NCBI RefSeq assembly: GCF_947623445.1
Contig: NC_135240.1
Span: forward strand, 19,902,001-19,966,000
DNA length: 64,000 nt
Reading direction: 5' to 3'
Source of the DNA: Clavelina lepadiformis
Lineage: Eukaryota > Chordata > Ascidiacea > Aplousobranchia > Clavelinidae
The notes under the pieces were generated by a model. The model saw nothing but the letters and a program-made list of their open reading frames with translations. It had not been told where the DNA came from and did not search any database. Made by a program: the position numbers and the translations under genes. Below are positions 23,659 to 35,619 of the stretch, in pieces (within the stretch, counting starts at the first letter, position 1; every line of letters starts with the position of its first letter).

Positions 23659-24969
23659 ATGGAAATTGGCTTTCTCACGGAGACTGAGCGGGATTTCATA
23701 GTTAATGTTTTAAAACGAGATGAAAAGTTGAAACTGCTGGAACAAAAGAGAATAATGTGAACATATTTTAGTGCATAAATGCTGTTGTTGGTTTTGTTTC
23801 CAAATACTGTGATTATATCCTAATTCAATAAGCATAAATTGTCAATTAATGTTGTTTTAGCAATTTAAAATGTGAGTTACGCGATGTCCGTCGAAGAGGT
23901 GCTAAAAGGGCTGACTTAACCTACTCGTCACATGTCTGTGAAAGGTGTAATGCAAGTACAAAACATCTTAAAAATAAAAGTGTTCGATGTCAAGTGTGCA
24001 GGCATAAGGTACATATTTATTTAATTTTTAAAGGCCTAAAATATATCATATGACAATGTGTCAATGATGCTTCCTTGTGTAATTGCTGATTATTATTGGT
24101 ATGCAGTTAAGCCTTGTTTATCTAACCTTTAGAAACCGCAATTCTCACTACTTAGCATTAAACTGCTAAGGCGATTTTTTTCATGCCTTTCCACTCCGTT
24201 TAATCGAGAACCCAGTTATCTCACTCCGACGTGGCAATTTAAGATTGGATATGCCAAATCAATGCAGATAAAAAATGCAAATAAGGATTTTGACAAGTGT
24301 TACATACTTACATATGTTTGTTTTTATACTTGTCGCACTTCAATGTACCGTATGTTGTACATACAGTCAATGATCAATTTTCTAAATTCAATTGCTTTGG
24401 ACATAATTGGTCTTTTAATACCGTTCTTTTTTAACCTCCTAATCTAGTGTAGTCCTAAATGCAATTGATTGGCTGGCATAAATTGATTCAACATACAGCG
24501 TAAACCAGTGGTTCCCAATCTTTTTTGCTGCTCGTACCCCTTTTTCAGGTCAGAGCATTCTTCGTACCCCCAAAAAAATTCTGATTGAATTTTTCATATA
24601 TATATTGAAAAATTCCATCATTTTCATATATATATTGCTCTGTGGCCCAAGGATCTTCGTACCCCTTGATGTTCAATCTCATACCCCCAAGGGGTACGAG
24701 TACCCCCAGTTGGGAACCACTGCCGTAAACAAACAGCAAAATATGGATCTTTAAGTTGTTAGGTTTTCAAGGTCAACGAGTTTGTCTGTTTCTTTGCATG
24801 TGTTCACTAAGACGAGTTCTGTTTAACTTAGCTCATTGTAACGCTTTGTAAACAATTACCCCGTAATGTTTTCCATTAATAATTATCGGTATAGATATCT
24901 CACTAAACCAACATTTTTTGATGAAAAAAGTGGTCCAAATTAACGATGCCTGCCTAAATAGGTATATTA

Positions 24970-25001
<32 letters not shown>

Positions 25002-28000
25002 GTTGTATAATTTTGTTTTAGATATGTGATAATTGTCAACGATCATCGTTTGAAGGGATTTCTATTTGCATTGTGTGTTACAAAGAAAGGTAAAATTATA
25101 TTACCTATTATCTCTGTTTTAACATGGGGCTCTTGATCATGCTACATTGTTTTCATGATTTTGGAAGATAAAAAAACTTTTAAAATAAAAAATAAATTAA
25201 ATTGACATTTTCATACTGAATTACAGTTTAAAATAATCAACTAAGGTCTAATTTCTGGATAATGATTTGAATGCCTGTAGTGGTACTGTCTATATTTGCC
25301 ACTGGTTCATTAGACAACTGCTATTACTGTAATTACTATTGTTTTTACTTGCAGTTCCATTAAAACAAAAACAGGAGAGTGGTTTTATGATGCAATGAGG
25401 GCAGAATTAAAGCCTATGGCTGATGGCTGTACTCTGTTAAAGCAAGCAGTAATTCGAACTTCAAGTAAGTAGTTAACTGAAACACCGTGTAACACGATTT
25501 TTGTTCCCGGGTTCTAATTGATATTTCCTGATCTCTCTCATCTAGAAACTTCCAAAAATTAATATAGTTCATTCCAAACATTGATTTTGTGGTTAGGAGA
25601 GTAATTTTTTGAATTTGCTGGTATGTGCAATATTGTGCATGGTTATACTGATTTACCCTATAGGAAATGGATATTTACCAAACTGTCTTTGATCGCTGTA
25701 AGTCCATTTTTAATCGCTTGGCATCGACTAAGAAGTTATATTCTATCAATGTATTTACTAAATATTCTGACGCGTTAGTCGTAGGCTATCGATTGCTTTT
25801 TCGCAAAGCAAATTACAGCCAACTTTTGGCTATTTTTCTGTCTGGCAAAGGGTTAATTCTGAGTTTGCATAATAACAGGCAACGAATTAGAATTTTTGTT
25901 ATTAAAATCAAATCACAAAGCACAGGCATTTGGTACATGGAAATTTGCACATAAATGTATTAACTGTATCCGAATCAATACCATCATTAAATGTTAAATG
26001 CAAAACTAAATAAATATTTCAGGCTAGAACAGTTCAAGTATAAAATCAGTTAAAAATGGGATGTTTTGCGGGATTTTCTTTTGTACTCTACATCACTTTC
26101 CCGCATCAAGGCCCAGACATAATCTCCCATCATGCTTTCATTATATTGCCCTTGGTATCTCCTTTCAAAATCTTTTATGTCTTGATGGAATCGACAGTAT
26201 CATCCAGCAAGTTCCATTGCTTAAGTCGAGATGTCAACAACTCCACATTAGATTTGGTCAGACCAAGATCTCTGATCAAATCATTCAGATCTTTCTGATT
26301 AGGGTAATAAGGTTTTCCCTCTTCCAACTGAGAAGATCGAATAAATTCATCAATGGCAACATCTACATCTTCTTCCTCAGTGGTGAACTCATCATCTGAG
26401 AGTTGCTCATTTCTTGGGGGGGGGGATTAGGCACTGGCAGTTCATCTGAATGTGGCACCGGAGCTATTGAGGAAGGAATATTTGGGTAAGCAATAGGAGG
26501 AGCGTTTTTTCCAGCTCTGCGTCGGGATGGATTAACCATACAAAAATAGCAGTCATCTGTGTGGTTCGTTGGCTCCCGCCATACCCTTGGAAGAGCAAAC
26601 TTCATCGCCCTTTTCTCCCCTCGATACCAACCTAAAAACAAATAACCAATTCTTAATTTGCTGTAACCATAAACATACAAATAGATCAACTTCAGTATAA
26701 TTAAGATTAGCCTAAATAATATGATCGATGAAACCTTACCTTCCAAAGTCTTTTTGCAGTAATCGCAAGAAAAATGTGGTGCCCAAGGTTTGTCTTGGTC
26801 TCCAACAGGCATTCCAAAATAAGCATTGTAGGCTTCACACATCTTAACGGAAGCCAAAACTGAGTGCTTCTTCGCTCTTGTCTTGATAAATTGTCCACAA
26901 ATGAAACAAAACGCATCAGCAGAATGTTTGCAGATTCTAGTCATTTTGAAAGCACTCAAAATGTTGTCCAATAAAAGAAAACGTTAAAAAATTATCAATT
27001 GCAGATCATAAAATATTCTATACAACACCTCAAAAATCAACCCTGCAAACAGAAGTATCTATAAAATGGCAAATATTGCAGAGTATATTAACATTTAAAA
27101 GTGATTAACATCCATCTTGGATGCTCTTTAGCCATATCTTTGATATCTTTTCTCAAAAATATTGCGATTTTAGAATTTCAGTCTCTAAACCACAAAAACA
27201 AAGTTTATATGAAATAAAGTTGATTTTCGACACTTACTGGTCCTAAGCAATAGGGAAAAATCGATTAGAACCTGGGAACAAAAAATTTTTTTTTTTTTGT
27301 TACATAGTGAAATATTTGGTAACTGGTGAAACTGCTTAGACTTCCTAAAGTGGCCATGCAGTTTTAAGTTTTTATTAATGAAGCTAGTCGTCTGTTAATC
27401 GAGAGTTAAAAATTTTCAAATTGCATGTTTTAGAACCAAATAGTCCTACTCCGAAATTTCACACACCAGAAATTCTTTGCACTCAAGCATCTAGTTCAAG
27501 CCATTCTTCTCAACGGCAAGGTTTATTTACTTGGCTGATTTGCTTTGTTTCTGCACTCTTATGCTATTACTGTTTTATTCTTTTCTTACGAACATGAAAA
27601 TATTTTTTGCATAGAAAACTATCCAATAGTTTCCAACTCTGTTGGTTACCATGTCCAATTTTTAGTTTAGTACTGAATTTTTTGTTCCTTGCATGGTATC
27701 TACCTTTCGTCATTGAAGAGTTAATTAGCTGTGGAAGTATGGAAAGCCTATCTAGCTCATTAGAAACTCCTTCCCCTCAGAAAGTTGGTAACTTGTTTCC
27801 AGAAACAGGATCAATCGAGTCACTCAGGTAGTGTACAATAAAATCCATTTTATTTGAGTTTTCCTTTGGATGTACAAGTTTTCAGATGTATTGTAAGTCA
27901 GTATTTTATTTTCAAAACAATTTGTGGATACATTGCTATTGAGGAGAGTTATGGGAGTCAAAAAGGGGTCAATTTTTGTTATTTCTTTATGTAGTAAAAT

Positions 28001-31000
28001 TATTGCAATTACAGTACTCGAAAATCGCCCCATGGGGATCCCTGAAATTTTGCATGTGAACTAGACTTGCCTGATACTATCTCATACTGGAATATGGCAA
28101 AAATCACATATCTCGTTACGTAGGCCCAAAGTAGAAAGTAGAAAAACTATTCCTACTTTTTCATGCGAATTTCTATCCAAGTTTTCCACGCAACCTGGAA
28201 CTTTGAAACACGACAACAGCTAGGGGAATTCCCAGGCTAAAAAACAAGACCAAACATGCTGCCATTTGATTGGTCCAAACAGGTGTTTTAAAGTCCTATG
28301 TAAGAGTTTAACGAAATCAGAGAAATCTTTGTTTTTTCAGGCATGCACCTCGTTAATGCTACATTATTTTTATTATTTTAGAAGCCTACGTTACATGAGC
28401 AATAGAGAGTCATATTTTTCTGATTCTGATCATTCTGTGACATCATTACCTATCACAAAAGGTCACAGGGCCAGGACATCACTGTCACATTCGCCACAAA
28501 GGTATATTCAGCTGTGGTTTGAAATGTGGTTTACCTAAATAAAAAATGGCTTATTTTTACATCCTTACTGAAGTACATATTAATGTCTATTGTGTTTATG
28601 TAGTTACTCATACTCAGTGAAAGCTTGTTAACTAGCCTTCACTTGTTTCAAAACTTCATTTAACTTGAGGCAACTGGTCCCAATGACTGGTCACCTATAA
28701 AAATGATAATTTGCAGAGTTTTAATTACCCCTAGGGCATAACAATCCCTATTATCTTGAGAATAGCCGAAAAATCATTCGATGTAATGTGAATGACATGC
28801 TTCTTTGCTTTGTTAAGGGGTTGTAATAGGCTAGAAATGGTGATCATTAATTTTTCATTCTATAATGAATTCAGTGCCTTTTCATCTTAAAACTCTGCTG
28901 TGAACTTTGGACTGTATAACATCTAAGAATTCGAATTGAGGCTTTCATGGCCCTTTAGTTAAGAAGTGGTAGAGATAGATGCAACAGTAGAAAGAAACAT
29001 GTGTAACATCAACGATTGAAGCAACTAAACGAAGAGCTAACGATGTACTACATTTAGACTACTACTGTGACTCTTGGTTGCTGTACTGTCTGACCTACTG
29101 GTCAACAATTTTTCAAAAGTTGGTTGCTTCCGAGATCAAAACAGTCGATTCTTATGTATTTTTTGACGCTGAATCCAAAAATGTCAGATAAATTGCTGAT
29201 TAGCTCTAATTAAAACTATACACAACTTTTCATTTTTGTATGTGGATTTATATACAGTATGGCAAGCCTTAGTGCACTTTAATGAACACAACAGTAACAA
29301 TTTGCAACAATCAGTGTTAGAATTGCATGTGTTTAGATTTTAGCACTACATATGCAACAAATGATTGTCACTTATATATATAAATTTCTAATCTGTTTTA
29401 TCCATTCTTTTCGTCTTGGCCTGTCGCCTGTCGGGCCTACATTTCTGCATGCTACAAGATCACCTTCTACAAAGAAGAATAATTCTAGCTCTTGTTGATG
29501 GTGACGGTATTTCGATATCCTTTAATCTTCTGCGAAAAGATTCCATTGCTGAAGGCTAGAGCCCAAAAGTTCTGATTTACTTTTGGGTAGTTCCAAATCC
29601 CGGATAAGGTCGTGCAATTCATTTTGAGTTATAAGATGGTTTTTTTTTGGAAGGAAGGGGTGCAACGTATGATTCCTGTGACATCGACAATCCACCACTA
29701 CTCACAGAACTTACACTTTCTTGATCATCTCAATCAAGTGTGAATCCTTGAGGTGCCTCAGGAGCAGGAGGTAATTCTCCATGCGGTACTGGATGAATTG
29801 CTGACGTAATATTTTGGTATTGAATACTCTGCTTCTTCTTTCTTTAAAAACCTTTACGAATCGGTGTGGTCATGCAAAAGTAACAATCGGTAATTTGGTC
29901 TGTGGGTTCTCTCCAAACCATTGGATCAGCAAAGGGCATACATTTTCTTTTGCCATTTAGCCATTGCCGAAGATTTGCACCACAGGAGTTGCAACATACG
30001 TGAGGGGCCCAACTCTTGTCCTGTTCGCCAACTTTGCATCCAAAATACAAGTGGTATGCTTTCCTGTGATATTTTGCTTTTGTGAAGAAAAAGTTATTTC
30101 ACCACAAATATAGCAGAAGTTGTCTGCTTTATTTATGCAGTTATGAGGCATCTGCAGAAAGAGCAGGAAAGGCTAAACGCATTAAGCCTACTTTGAAGTT
30201 TTTACAAACAAACAATCCAACTCAAACATATATGTCAAAATAAAAATAGTATGAATAGACACCTCGTCAACCTTCCAACAAACATTAAGTGCCCTACTCT
30301 AGCTGACTGACACAAGCTCCAAGCGAAAAAAATGCATACTGCTTTACGTATCTCGAAAACTAGAACTAATCAACAAATTTCAAGTTGACATTCATGATCA
30401 GCGACCGGAAAGTAGCCAAGATTGACCTCATTCGTTTCAGAAGCAAATTGGCCGTTGACCTGTGATCTAGCAGACCTAGCCTAAGCAAGGTCAAGAAGAC
30501 TCTAGGCCAGGGGTGGCCAACCAGTCAGAGACTAAGAGCCTCACTTCTTACTGTGTTAACCGCAAAGAGCCACATCATGCACATTATGATTTATGTTTCA
30601 GTTATATTGTTTCAGTTTCATCATCTTTATTCTGGGTCGAAATCTGATGTAATCAGTCATTATTTAGCAAATATCAATTGAACATTAGCCAGTAGAGATT
30701 ACTTTTCCGTATTATTTATCTGCCTAAAATGGGTAAAATGTGCTCTCTTTCGGAAGTTCAATATGAACGAAAGAGCCGCATGCGGCTTGCAAGCCGCGGG
30801 TTGGCCAGGCCTGCTCTAGGCCTACTTAATTAGTAATTACTGTTACTACTGGTGCTATGTTAATGAAATTATATCACACTGTTTATCTCCCTTTAAAAAG
30901 ATCTTCAAGACGAAAATATAAAATTTCTAATAATTGGTTGTTGCTAACCAAGTTTCTACTATCCTAAACCCCCTGTAACATTTTCATTGTTTACCGCTAA

Positions 31001-34000
31001 TTATAATTATACCAACTTCATATAACCTTATATAACTAATGCTTTTAAAGTTGTTTACTAATGTAAGATTTTCAAGAATACTAAACAAAAATATTTTAGA
31101 TTTCTCACAGTGCTATAAATCTTAAGTTTTTCAACATTTTTGGAAACATTGGGGAAATTCCCAAATTTAGTAATTTTTAAGTGAAAACTTTGGGGCTTAT
31201 GTTGGGGGCAGAATGTTAAAATTTTCAAAAATTTCATTTTGCAAATTTAGTTTTAATTGATGCAGAATTGGATTAGTTTATTTAACTTGAAATTTTTAAA
31301 CATGACCTAAATATGAACAACCCTAACCTATGTACATTTTTAGACATTGACACAATTTACTCAGATATTTTTTTGTCACCACTAAATCTTGGAAACTTAT
31401 GAGTAAAAGCTACAGTATATAGCTTAGGGAGATCTTTGTAGACACTTAATTAGTCAGCTCTGTGTATTTTAATTAGATGTTGATTTTTTCTCAATACAGC
31501 AGCCCATCACTTTTTGATACCTCCCTGTCCAAACCTGAAGCTTCCTCATTAGCTCATCAATCCATACCATCTGATGACTTTTCAAGAGCATCTGCTTATT
31601 TTCCTGATCATTCCACCACACATGATAACGGTGTGTTTAATACTAAAACTGCTTTTTACAATGTGTTTACTAAACATTACGTAAATAATAATTAATTCAA
31701 GCATTGTGAAAAGTTTCAAAATGATAATGCAAACTTTTTCGCATTTTGTGTAATAGAGTCATTGGGATCAAGGCATAAAGGCCAGTCAACAGTAAAGAAA
31801 AAGTTCCTTGCTGCTAGTGGAAAATTGCAAGCTCATCGCATTTTAAGCCGATCAGTGCCTTCTTTGGTTAACTTTAATGAGTCAGAATCTTCAGTAAGTG
31901 TTTGTTTTAAATGAAGTTGCTATATGAAAGCCTTGACTGTGTGACAGCATTAGTAGTAAATAACCATTTGACAGTTGTATGGTTATTGGTAAATGTTATA
32001 TAGACAATAGACACTGCCATTTAGACAACAGGTATAAGTTGATAATGACATTGTTTACATTACTTTAGCAGGATAAATCCACTCCAGGAAGTGCCAAAAC
32101 AAAGTTTGCCAAGAAACATAAAAATTCTTTATCTGTGTCTTCAATGGAAATGTTTGTAAGTTAAAATAATTTATATGCATTTATCAGTACTCACTTGCCA
32201 TTGTATATTACGTGGCATGTACCCTTACTGATTATTGATATGAATTGGAGTGTCATAAAATGAATGCACATTTTGCAGGGAAAGATTATACCAGAAGAAG
32301 TTGCAAGATCAACAGGAGAAATAAAATTTTCATTGGACTTTGAATACAAGTAACCGGCTGCACAATAAAATCAAATGCAAATGTTTGGTACCATTGTATG
32401 AATATGGTATTAAGAATAACTTTTTCTATTGCTTTTTCAGACTATTCACACATTCACTAGTTTGGCTTGTTATTTGTTTCAGAACAAACACTTTAGTTAT
32501 TTTTATTGCCGGATGTCGAAATTTGATATACGTTGGCAAGCACTGCGAACCTTATGTCAAGTGCTATCTGTTACCTGATCGAACAACAAAGAAAAAGACT
32601 TCAGCTAGAAAAAACACAACTTTCCCTATATTTGACCAAGAAATAAAGGTTTATTTTCAAAGTTGTTATAATATGACTAAAATCTCTTAAGAGTTAAGAA
32701 ACCAAAGTTTTGTTCAATAGGTTTTTAATTCTTTTACCCAAAACTTATCTTTTAAATGTGATTTTTTGTTTGGAAGAAGCGTCTTTGTTCCCAAGTGTTT
32801 TCAGGTATTTTAGTTTTCTATTTTTAGTATTCAGTGACTATGGATGAACTCTGTAATCGAGTGCTGGAGATGTCTGTGTGGAATGCTGCTACTTTTTCAC
32901 GAAATTCTTTTCTTGGTCATTTGCAGATACCATTTAATACGTGGAAATGGACCCCACAAAGTGTTGCGCATTGGTATCCTCTAAAGGTTTGCATCCGTTT
33001 TCATAGTAGCCATATAACCAAAAATGGCAAACGTCAGTACAAAATGCACTGGAAAAAATAGCTAAATTTATGCTTTTCGGTGCTCAATGCTGCATTTTAT
33101 TTTTGATCAGTGTAACGCAAATTCTTTGGCAAACATTTCAGGTTTGGTTTTTACAATGTATTGTTTTTTCTGAGAAGTATTGCATAATAAGAGTTAGTTA
33201 AACTTCAGTTAAAGCTCTTGATGAATTCATTTAGTTTTTTATACAGTATTTTATATTTTATGCAGGCACTTTCTTCAGTGAATTCACTTCATACAAGTTC
33301 AACATACAAAGGCGATATATTGATTGCTGTTTGCTATGAAGCACCTAAAACACAAGGTTTTGGGGATGTTCATGTCATGGTTAAACATGCTAAGAATCTT
33401 ATTCCTGTTTTACCTAATGGCACAGTGAATGCTTACGTGAAAGTGTGAGTTGATACTACCAAGTTCTACATAATTTAATATAGTTCTTCAGACAGAGCAG
33501 GGGTAGTGGAACGTTGAACGAAAAACTTAGTTGATTATTATCTTTTGTTTTGTTTCGCATTGTATCTTGTAGGAATTAAACATTTTGGCAAAATCATTTT
33601 TGTTTCAGATCCCTTTTACCAGGAAAAGAATCACGAAAAAAAACTGTTGTGGTGGAGGGTGGAAATGACCCTGTCTGGAATGTAACTTTTCGGTTACCTC
33701 TTAATCGTAAGGTGGAGCAATCTGGTGTCCAGGTTACAGTTTGGCATAAATCCTCCGGAACAAAACCACCAGAATTACTGGGCGGTATCAGACTTGTTTC
33801 AAAACTAGGTAAGCAGGAAGTTTTTGATTATTTTTGTGAGAAAGGGAAACCTAAAAAGTTCATTGCCAGGCCTTTTTGAGAACATTTTTTGGTCTACGAC
33901 TTACTTTTGTCTATTGCTTGATTGCATTTTTTTCGTCACCTAGTATTTTATTTTGAACATCTCATCTAGTTGCGTATATGACATCACCAACTGCCGAAGA

Positions 34001-34079
34001 GGAATTATTTTGGAACCAAGTTTGTGATTCTCCTGGCTTGTGGATCGACAAGTCAGTGGGACTCAGGGCACTGCTTTGA
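23659..34079 (+). CDS. Synaptotagmin-like protein (Slp4/Slp5 type; Rab27 effector, bitesize relative)
   Basis: Sixteen exons: 23659-23756, 23861-24008, 25022-25089, 25355-25464, 27434-27520, 27719-27827, 28382-28501, 31500-31630, 31757-31893, 32072-32155, 32279-32349, 32483-32648, 32828-32986, 33266-33444, 33609-33808, 33970-34079. The total is 1,977 nt, 658 codons plus stop. The Slp homology domain starts FLTETERDFIVNVLKRDEKL. The RRRGAKRADLTYS segment and four CxxC pairs (CERC, CQVC, CDNC, CIVC) form the FYVE-like zinc finger, and TGEWFYDA matches the second SHD helix. A Ser-rich linker precedes C2A (ILVIFIAGC-like start, YVKCYLLPDRTTKKKT) and C2B (VMVKHAKNL, YVKVSLLPG, ending LFWNQVCDSPGLWID). 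The usual calcium-binding Asp between L and PYVK are replaced in both C2 domains, so they are probably calcium-independent. Slp proteins dock Rab27 vesicles at the plasma membrane. Exon 6 is the least certain. Confidence 0.93.
24506..24722. mobile_element. hAT-type MITE (217 bp) in SYTL intron 2
   Basis: The terminal inverted repeats are CAGTGGTTCCCAA and TTGGGAACCACTG, typical of hAT elements. They are flanked by GCGTAAAC and CCGTAAAC, an 8-bp target duplication with one change. Confidence 0.85.
24968..25002. repeat. TA dinucleotide microsatellite
   Basis: A run of alternating T and A, about 35 bp, in SYTL intron 2, just upstream of exon 3. Confidence 0.9.
25488..27304 (-). mobile_element. 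TIR transposon, copy A (1.8 kb), internally deleted, in SYTL intron 4
   Basis: The ends are inverted: TGTAAC...TTTTTGTTCCCGGGTTCTAAT at the left mirrors ATTAGAACCTGGGAACAAAA...GTTACA at the right. Between them, on the minus strand, is a gene for the Cys-rich family described at 26042. Related pieces lie at 29.4-30.5 kb, 35.6-36.3 kb and 62.4-64 kb. I found no certain target duplication. Confidence 0.7.
26042..26971 (-). pseudogene. Cys-rich transposon-borne protein, copy A, with the middle deleted
   Basis: The N-terminal module starts near 26943: C-x7-C-x2-C in CKHSADAFCFICG, then GDQDKPWAPH.SCDYC, an intron at about 26633-26740 and RVWREPTNHTDDCYFC. It continues through an acidic linker and QKDLNDLIRDLGLTKS to KQWNLLD. 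The reading frame then jumps by a deletion near 26195 directly into the C-terminal block RFHQDIKDFERRYQGQY...MGDYVWALMRES and a stop. The ~300-residue middle that the copy at 63 kb still has is absent. I recognise this as a multicopy family common in arthropod and other invertebrate genomes but do not know its biochemical function. The conserved Cys/His suggest metal binding. Confidence 0.75.
29400..30480 (-). pseudogene. Cys-rich transposon protein, copy B, degenerate
   Basis: Minus-strand pieces: NCINKADNFCYICGE (from 30151), a frame break, then YFGCKVGEQDKSWAPHVCC and MVWREPTDQITDCYFC down to 29844. With further breaks come PHGELPPAPEAPQ and QNELHDLIRDLELPKSKSE near 29640-29550. It ends near CRNVG at about 29440. 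A motif shared with copies C and D, TCGAAAACTAGAACT...CAGCGACC, lies at 30355-30410 beyond the gene's 5' end. The catalytic-looking C-terminal half is missing. Confidence 0.7.
30508..30813. mobile_element. hAT-type MITE (306 bp) with perfect 8-bp target duplication
   Basis: The ends are CAGGGGTGGCCAACC and GGTTGGCCAGGCCTG. Both sides are flanked by CTCTAGGC (30500-30507 and 30814-30821). It lies in SYTL intron 7. The interior has GC-rich direct and inverted words (GAGCCGCATGCGGCTTGC) and no coding sequence. Confidence 0.92.
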
Positions 34080-35329
34080 TATGAAATTGCAATGTTGAAT
34101 TTTGAACTACAATAACTTATGTATTATGCATTTTATTTTGTAAAAAACTAGCCTAATGTGTTGAAATTGGCAATGAACAAAGTATTTTTGTTATGGCAGT
34201 ATTGTTTGCAAAGAACAGTAAGGTGCATTTTTATTTTCTTATTTTTGCGTTTAATAAGAACAATGACATTGCACTTATCCGCTGTATTTTTACTTTTTTA
34301 CCATTCCGAATGTTTTATGTTGTTGATGGTATCTTTACCACTATATGTTTTTAATCTTTTTAATATGATCAGTTTTTCAGCACATGGGCATGTTTTATGA
34401 ACTTGGTTGCCCTCGGGTTGTTACAAACGTCAACAACCAACGATCCTCCCCAGTCTTCATGTATAGTCATTTCAGTAGCCTTAGAAGCGAAATTGCTTTC
34501 TTTAAGTTGCCAGGTTTATCGACCATATGTGCCCTATTAGAACATTTGCACTAACGTTGTGTTTTTGTAGTAGTTGTAGTATCAATTAACTTCATTGTTC
34601 GCTAGAGCTATGATTTATTTAATGAACTCTCTTTTGCAATTCCTTAATAGGCATGTTGTTTCCAACAATATTTTTTTAATTAAATGGTTTTGGTGTTAAT
34701 GTTTAATGGATTCAGTAAAACATACACACATCCAGTTGTGTCGCATAGAAACTACTTAATGATACTTTTAAAATATATAGTACTGTATGTAGAAACTCAT
34801 CCTAAATGTATAGGTTACAGCAAAGTGGGTGTGGCGGCGTTGAGAACAAATGCGAGGAGATGCCTTCGGGTAGACATCGAGGTAGACCAAATAGGCTAGT
34901 TTCCCTAGCCTAGTATAAGGACTACATTTGTGCAGATTCTACATCTTCATACGCAGTTGACAAAACACTTTATTTTGTAAATTTTTTTAATTAATTACCC
35001 ACATGAAGTTTAATTGCTAGTTAAATAAGTATTGAAAAATTTTTAACACACAACATGCCGTTCCGAGTGCAATTCAGACGTCACACACCAAACCAGACCA
35101 GTCCTTATGTTTAGGAAGTGTCTATTTCACCGATAAAAGTTAATTGTTGGCCTACCTTCAGACGGTTTATAATCGCTGAAATTTTAACCTAGCTTAAGCT
35201 ATTTATTGGAAAGAAGGAGTTGCGTAATAAAAGAGTGTGATGCGCTTGGCAAATCTTCAGTTATTCCATCATTGACATCTTTAAATTGCATAAAGACCTG
35301 CTGGTTCTTATCTGAGTTCATGGAGTTAC
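34080..35329. other. SYTL 3' flank, no gene seen
   Basis: SYTL 3' UTR and spacer. No recognisable domain or RNA gene. Confidence 0.5.
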
Positions 35330-35607
35330 CATTGAGATTTGAGAACATCACACCAGTAACAGATTATTCTGCGTGGCTGCTTGATATCTGGACATCCTGT
35401 CTCTATGGACGTATACTCGATGCTGGAACTGAAGTACTGTACTTTTAAATGGAAATGTGTAAGAAAGTCCAAACTGAAAATTGAAGATTCAACATCAGCT
35501 GTTAATGTAAAGCGCATTTTGCCTGATGCGTCACTTACATCTATGTCAGGCATATTCAACCATTTCCACTGAGAACTCATATTGGAAATTTCCTCTGCCC
35601 TCTCAGA
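35330..35607 (-). other. Exon-like open segment of unknown identity
   Basis: On the minus strand, 278 bp stay open between an acceptor (TTGATGCAG, just above 35607) and a donor (ATG|GTAACT, at 35330-35325). The peptide begins SERAEEISNMSSQWKWLN, contains DASGKMRFTLTADVESSIFSLDF and TGCPDIK, and ends CDVLKSQW. It has coding-like composition but I recognise no family. It directly abuts the truncated transposon copy C, so it could be a captured or neighbouring gene fragment. Confidence 0.35.
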
Positions 35608-35619
35608 CTGCATCAATTA

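Larger units (their letters stand above)
27305..31499 (+). other. SYTL introns 5-7 region, mostly non-coding
   Basis: Apart from exons 5-7 (27434-27520, 27719-27827, 28382-28501), the transposon copy B and the hAT MITE at 30508, nothing coding is seen. Sequence around 30900-31440 is AT-rich and without structure. Confidence 0.5.
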
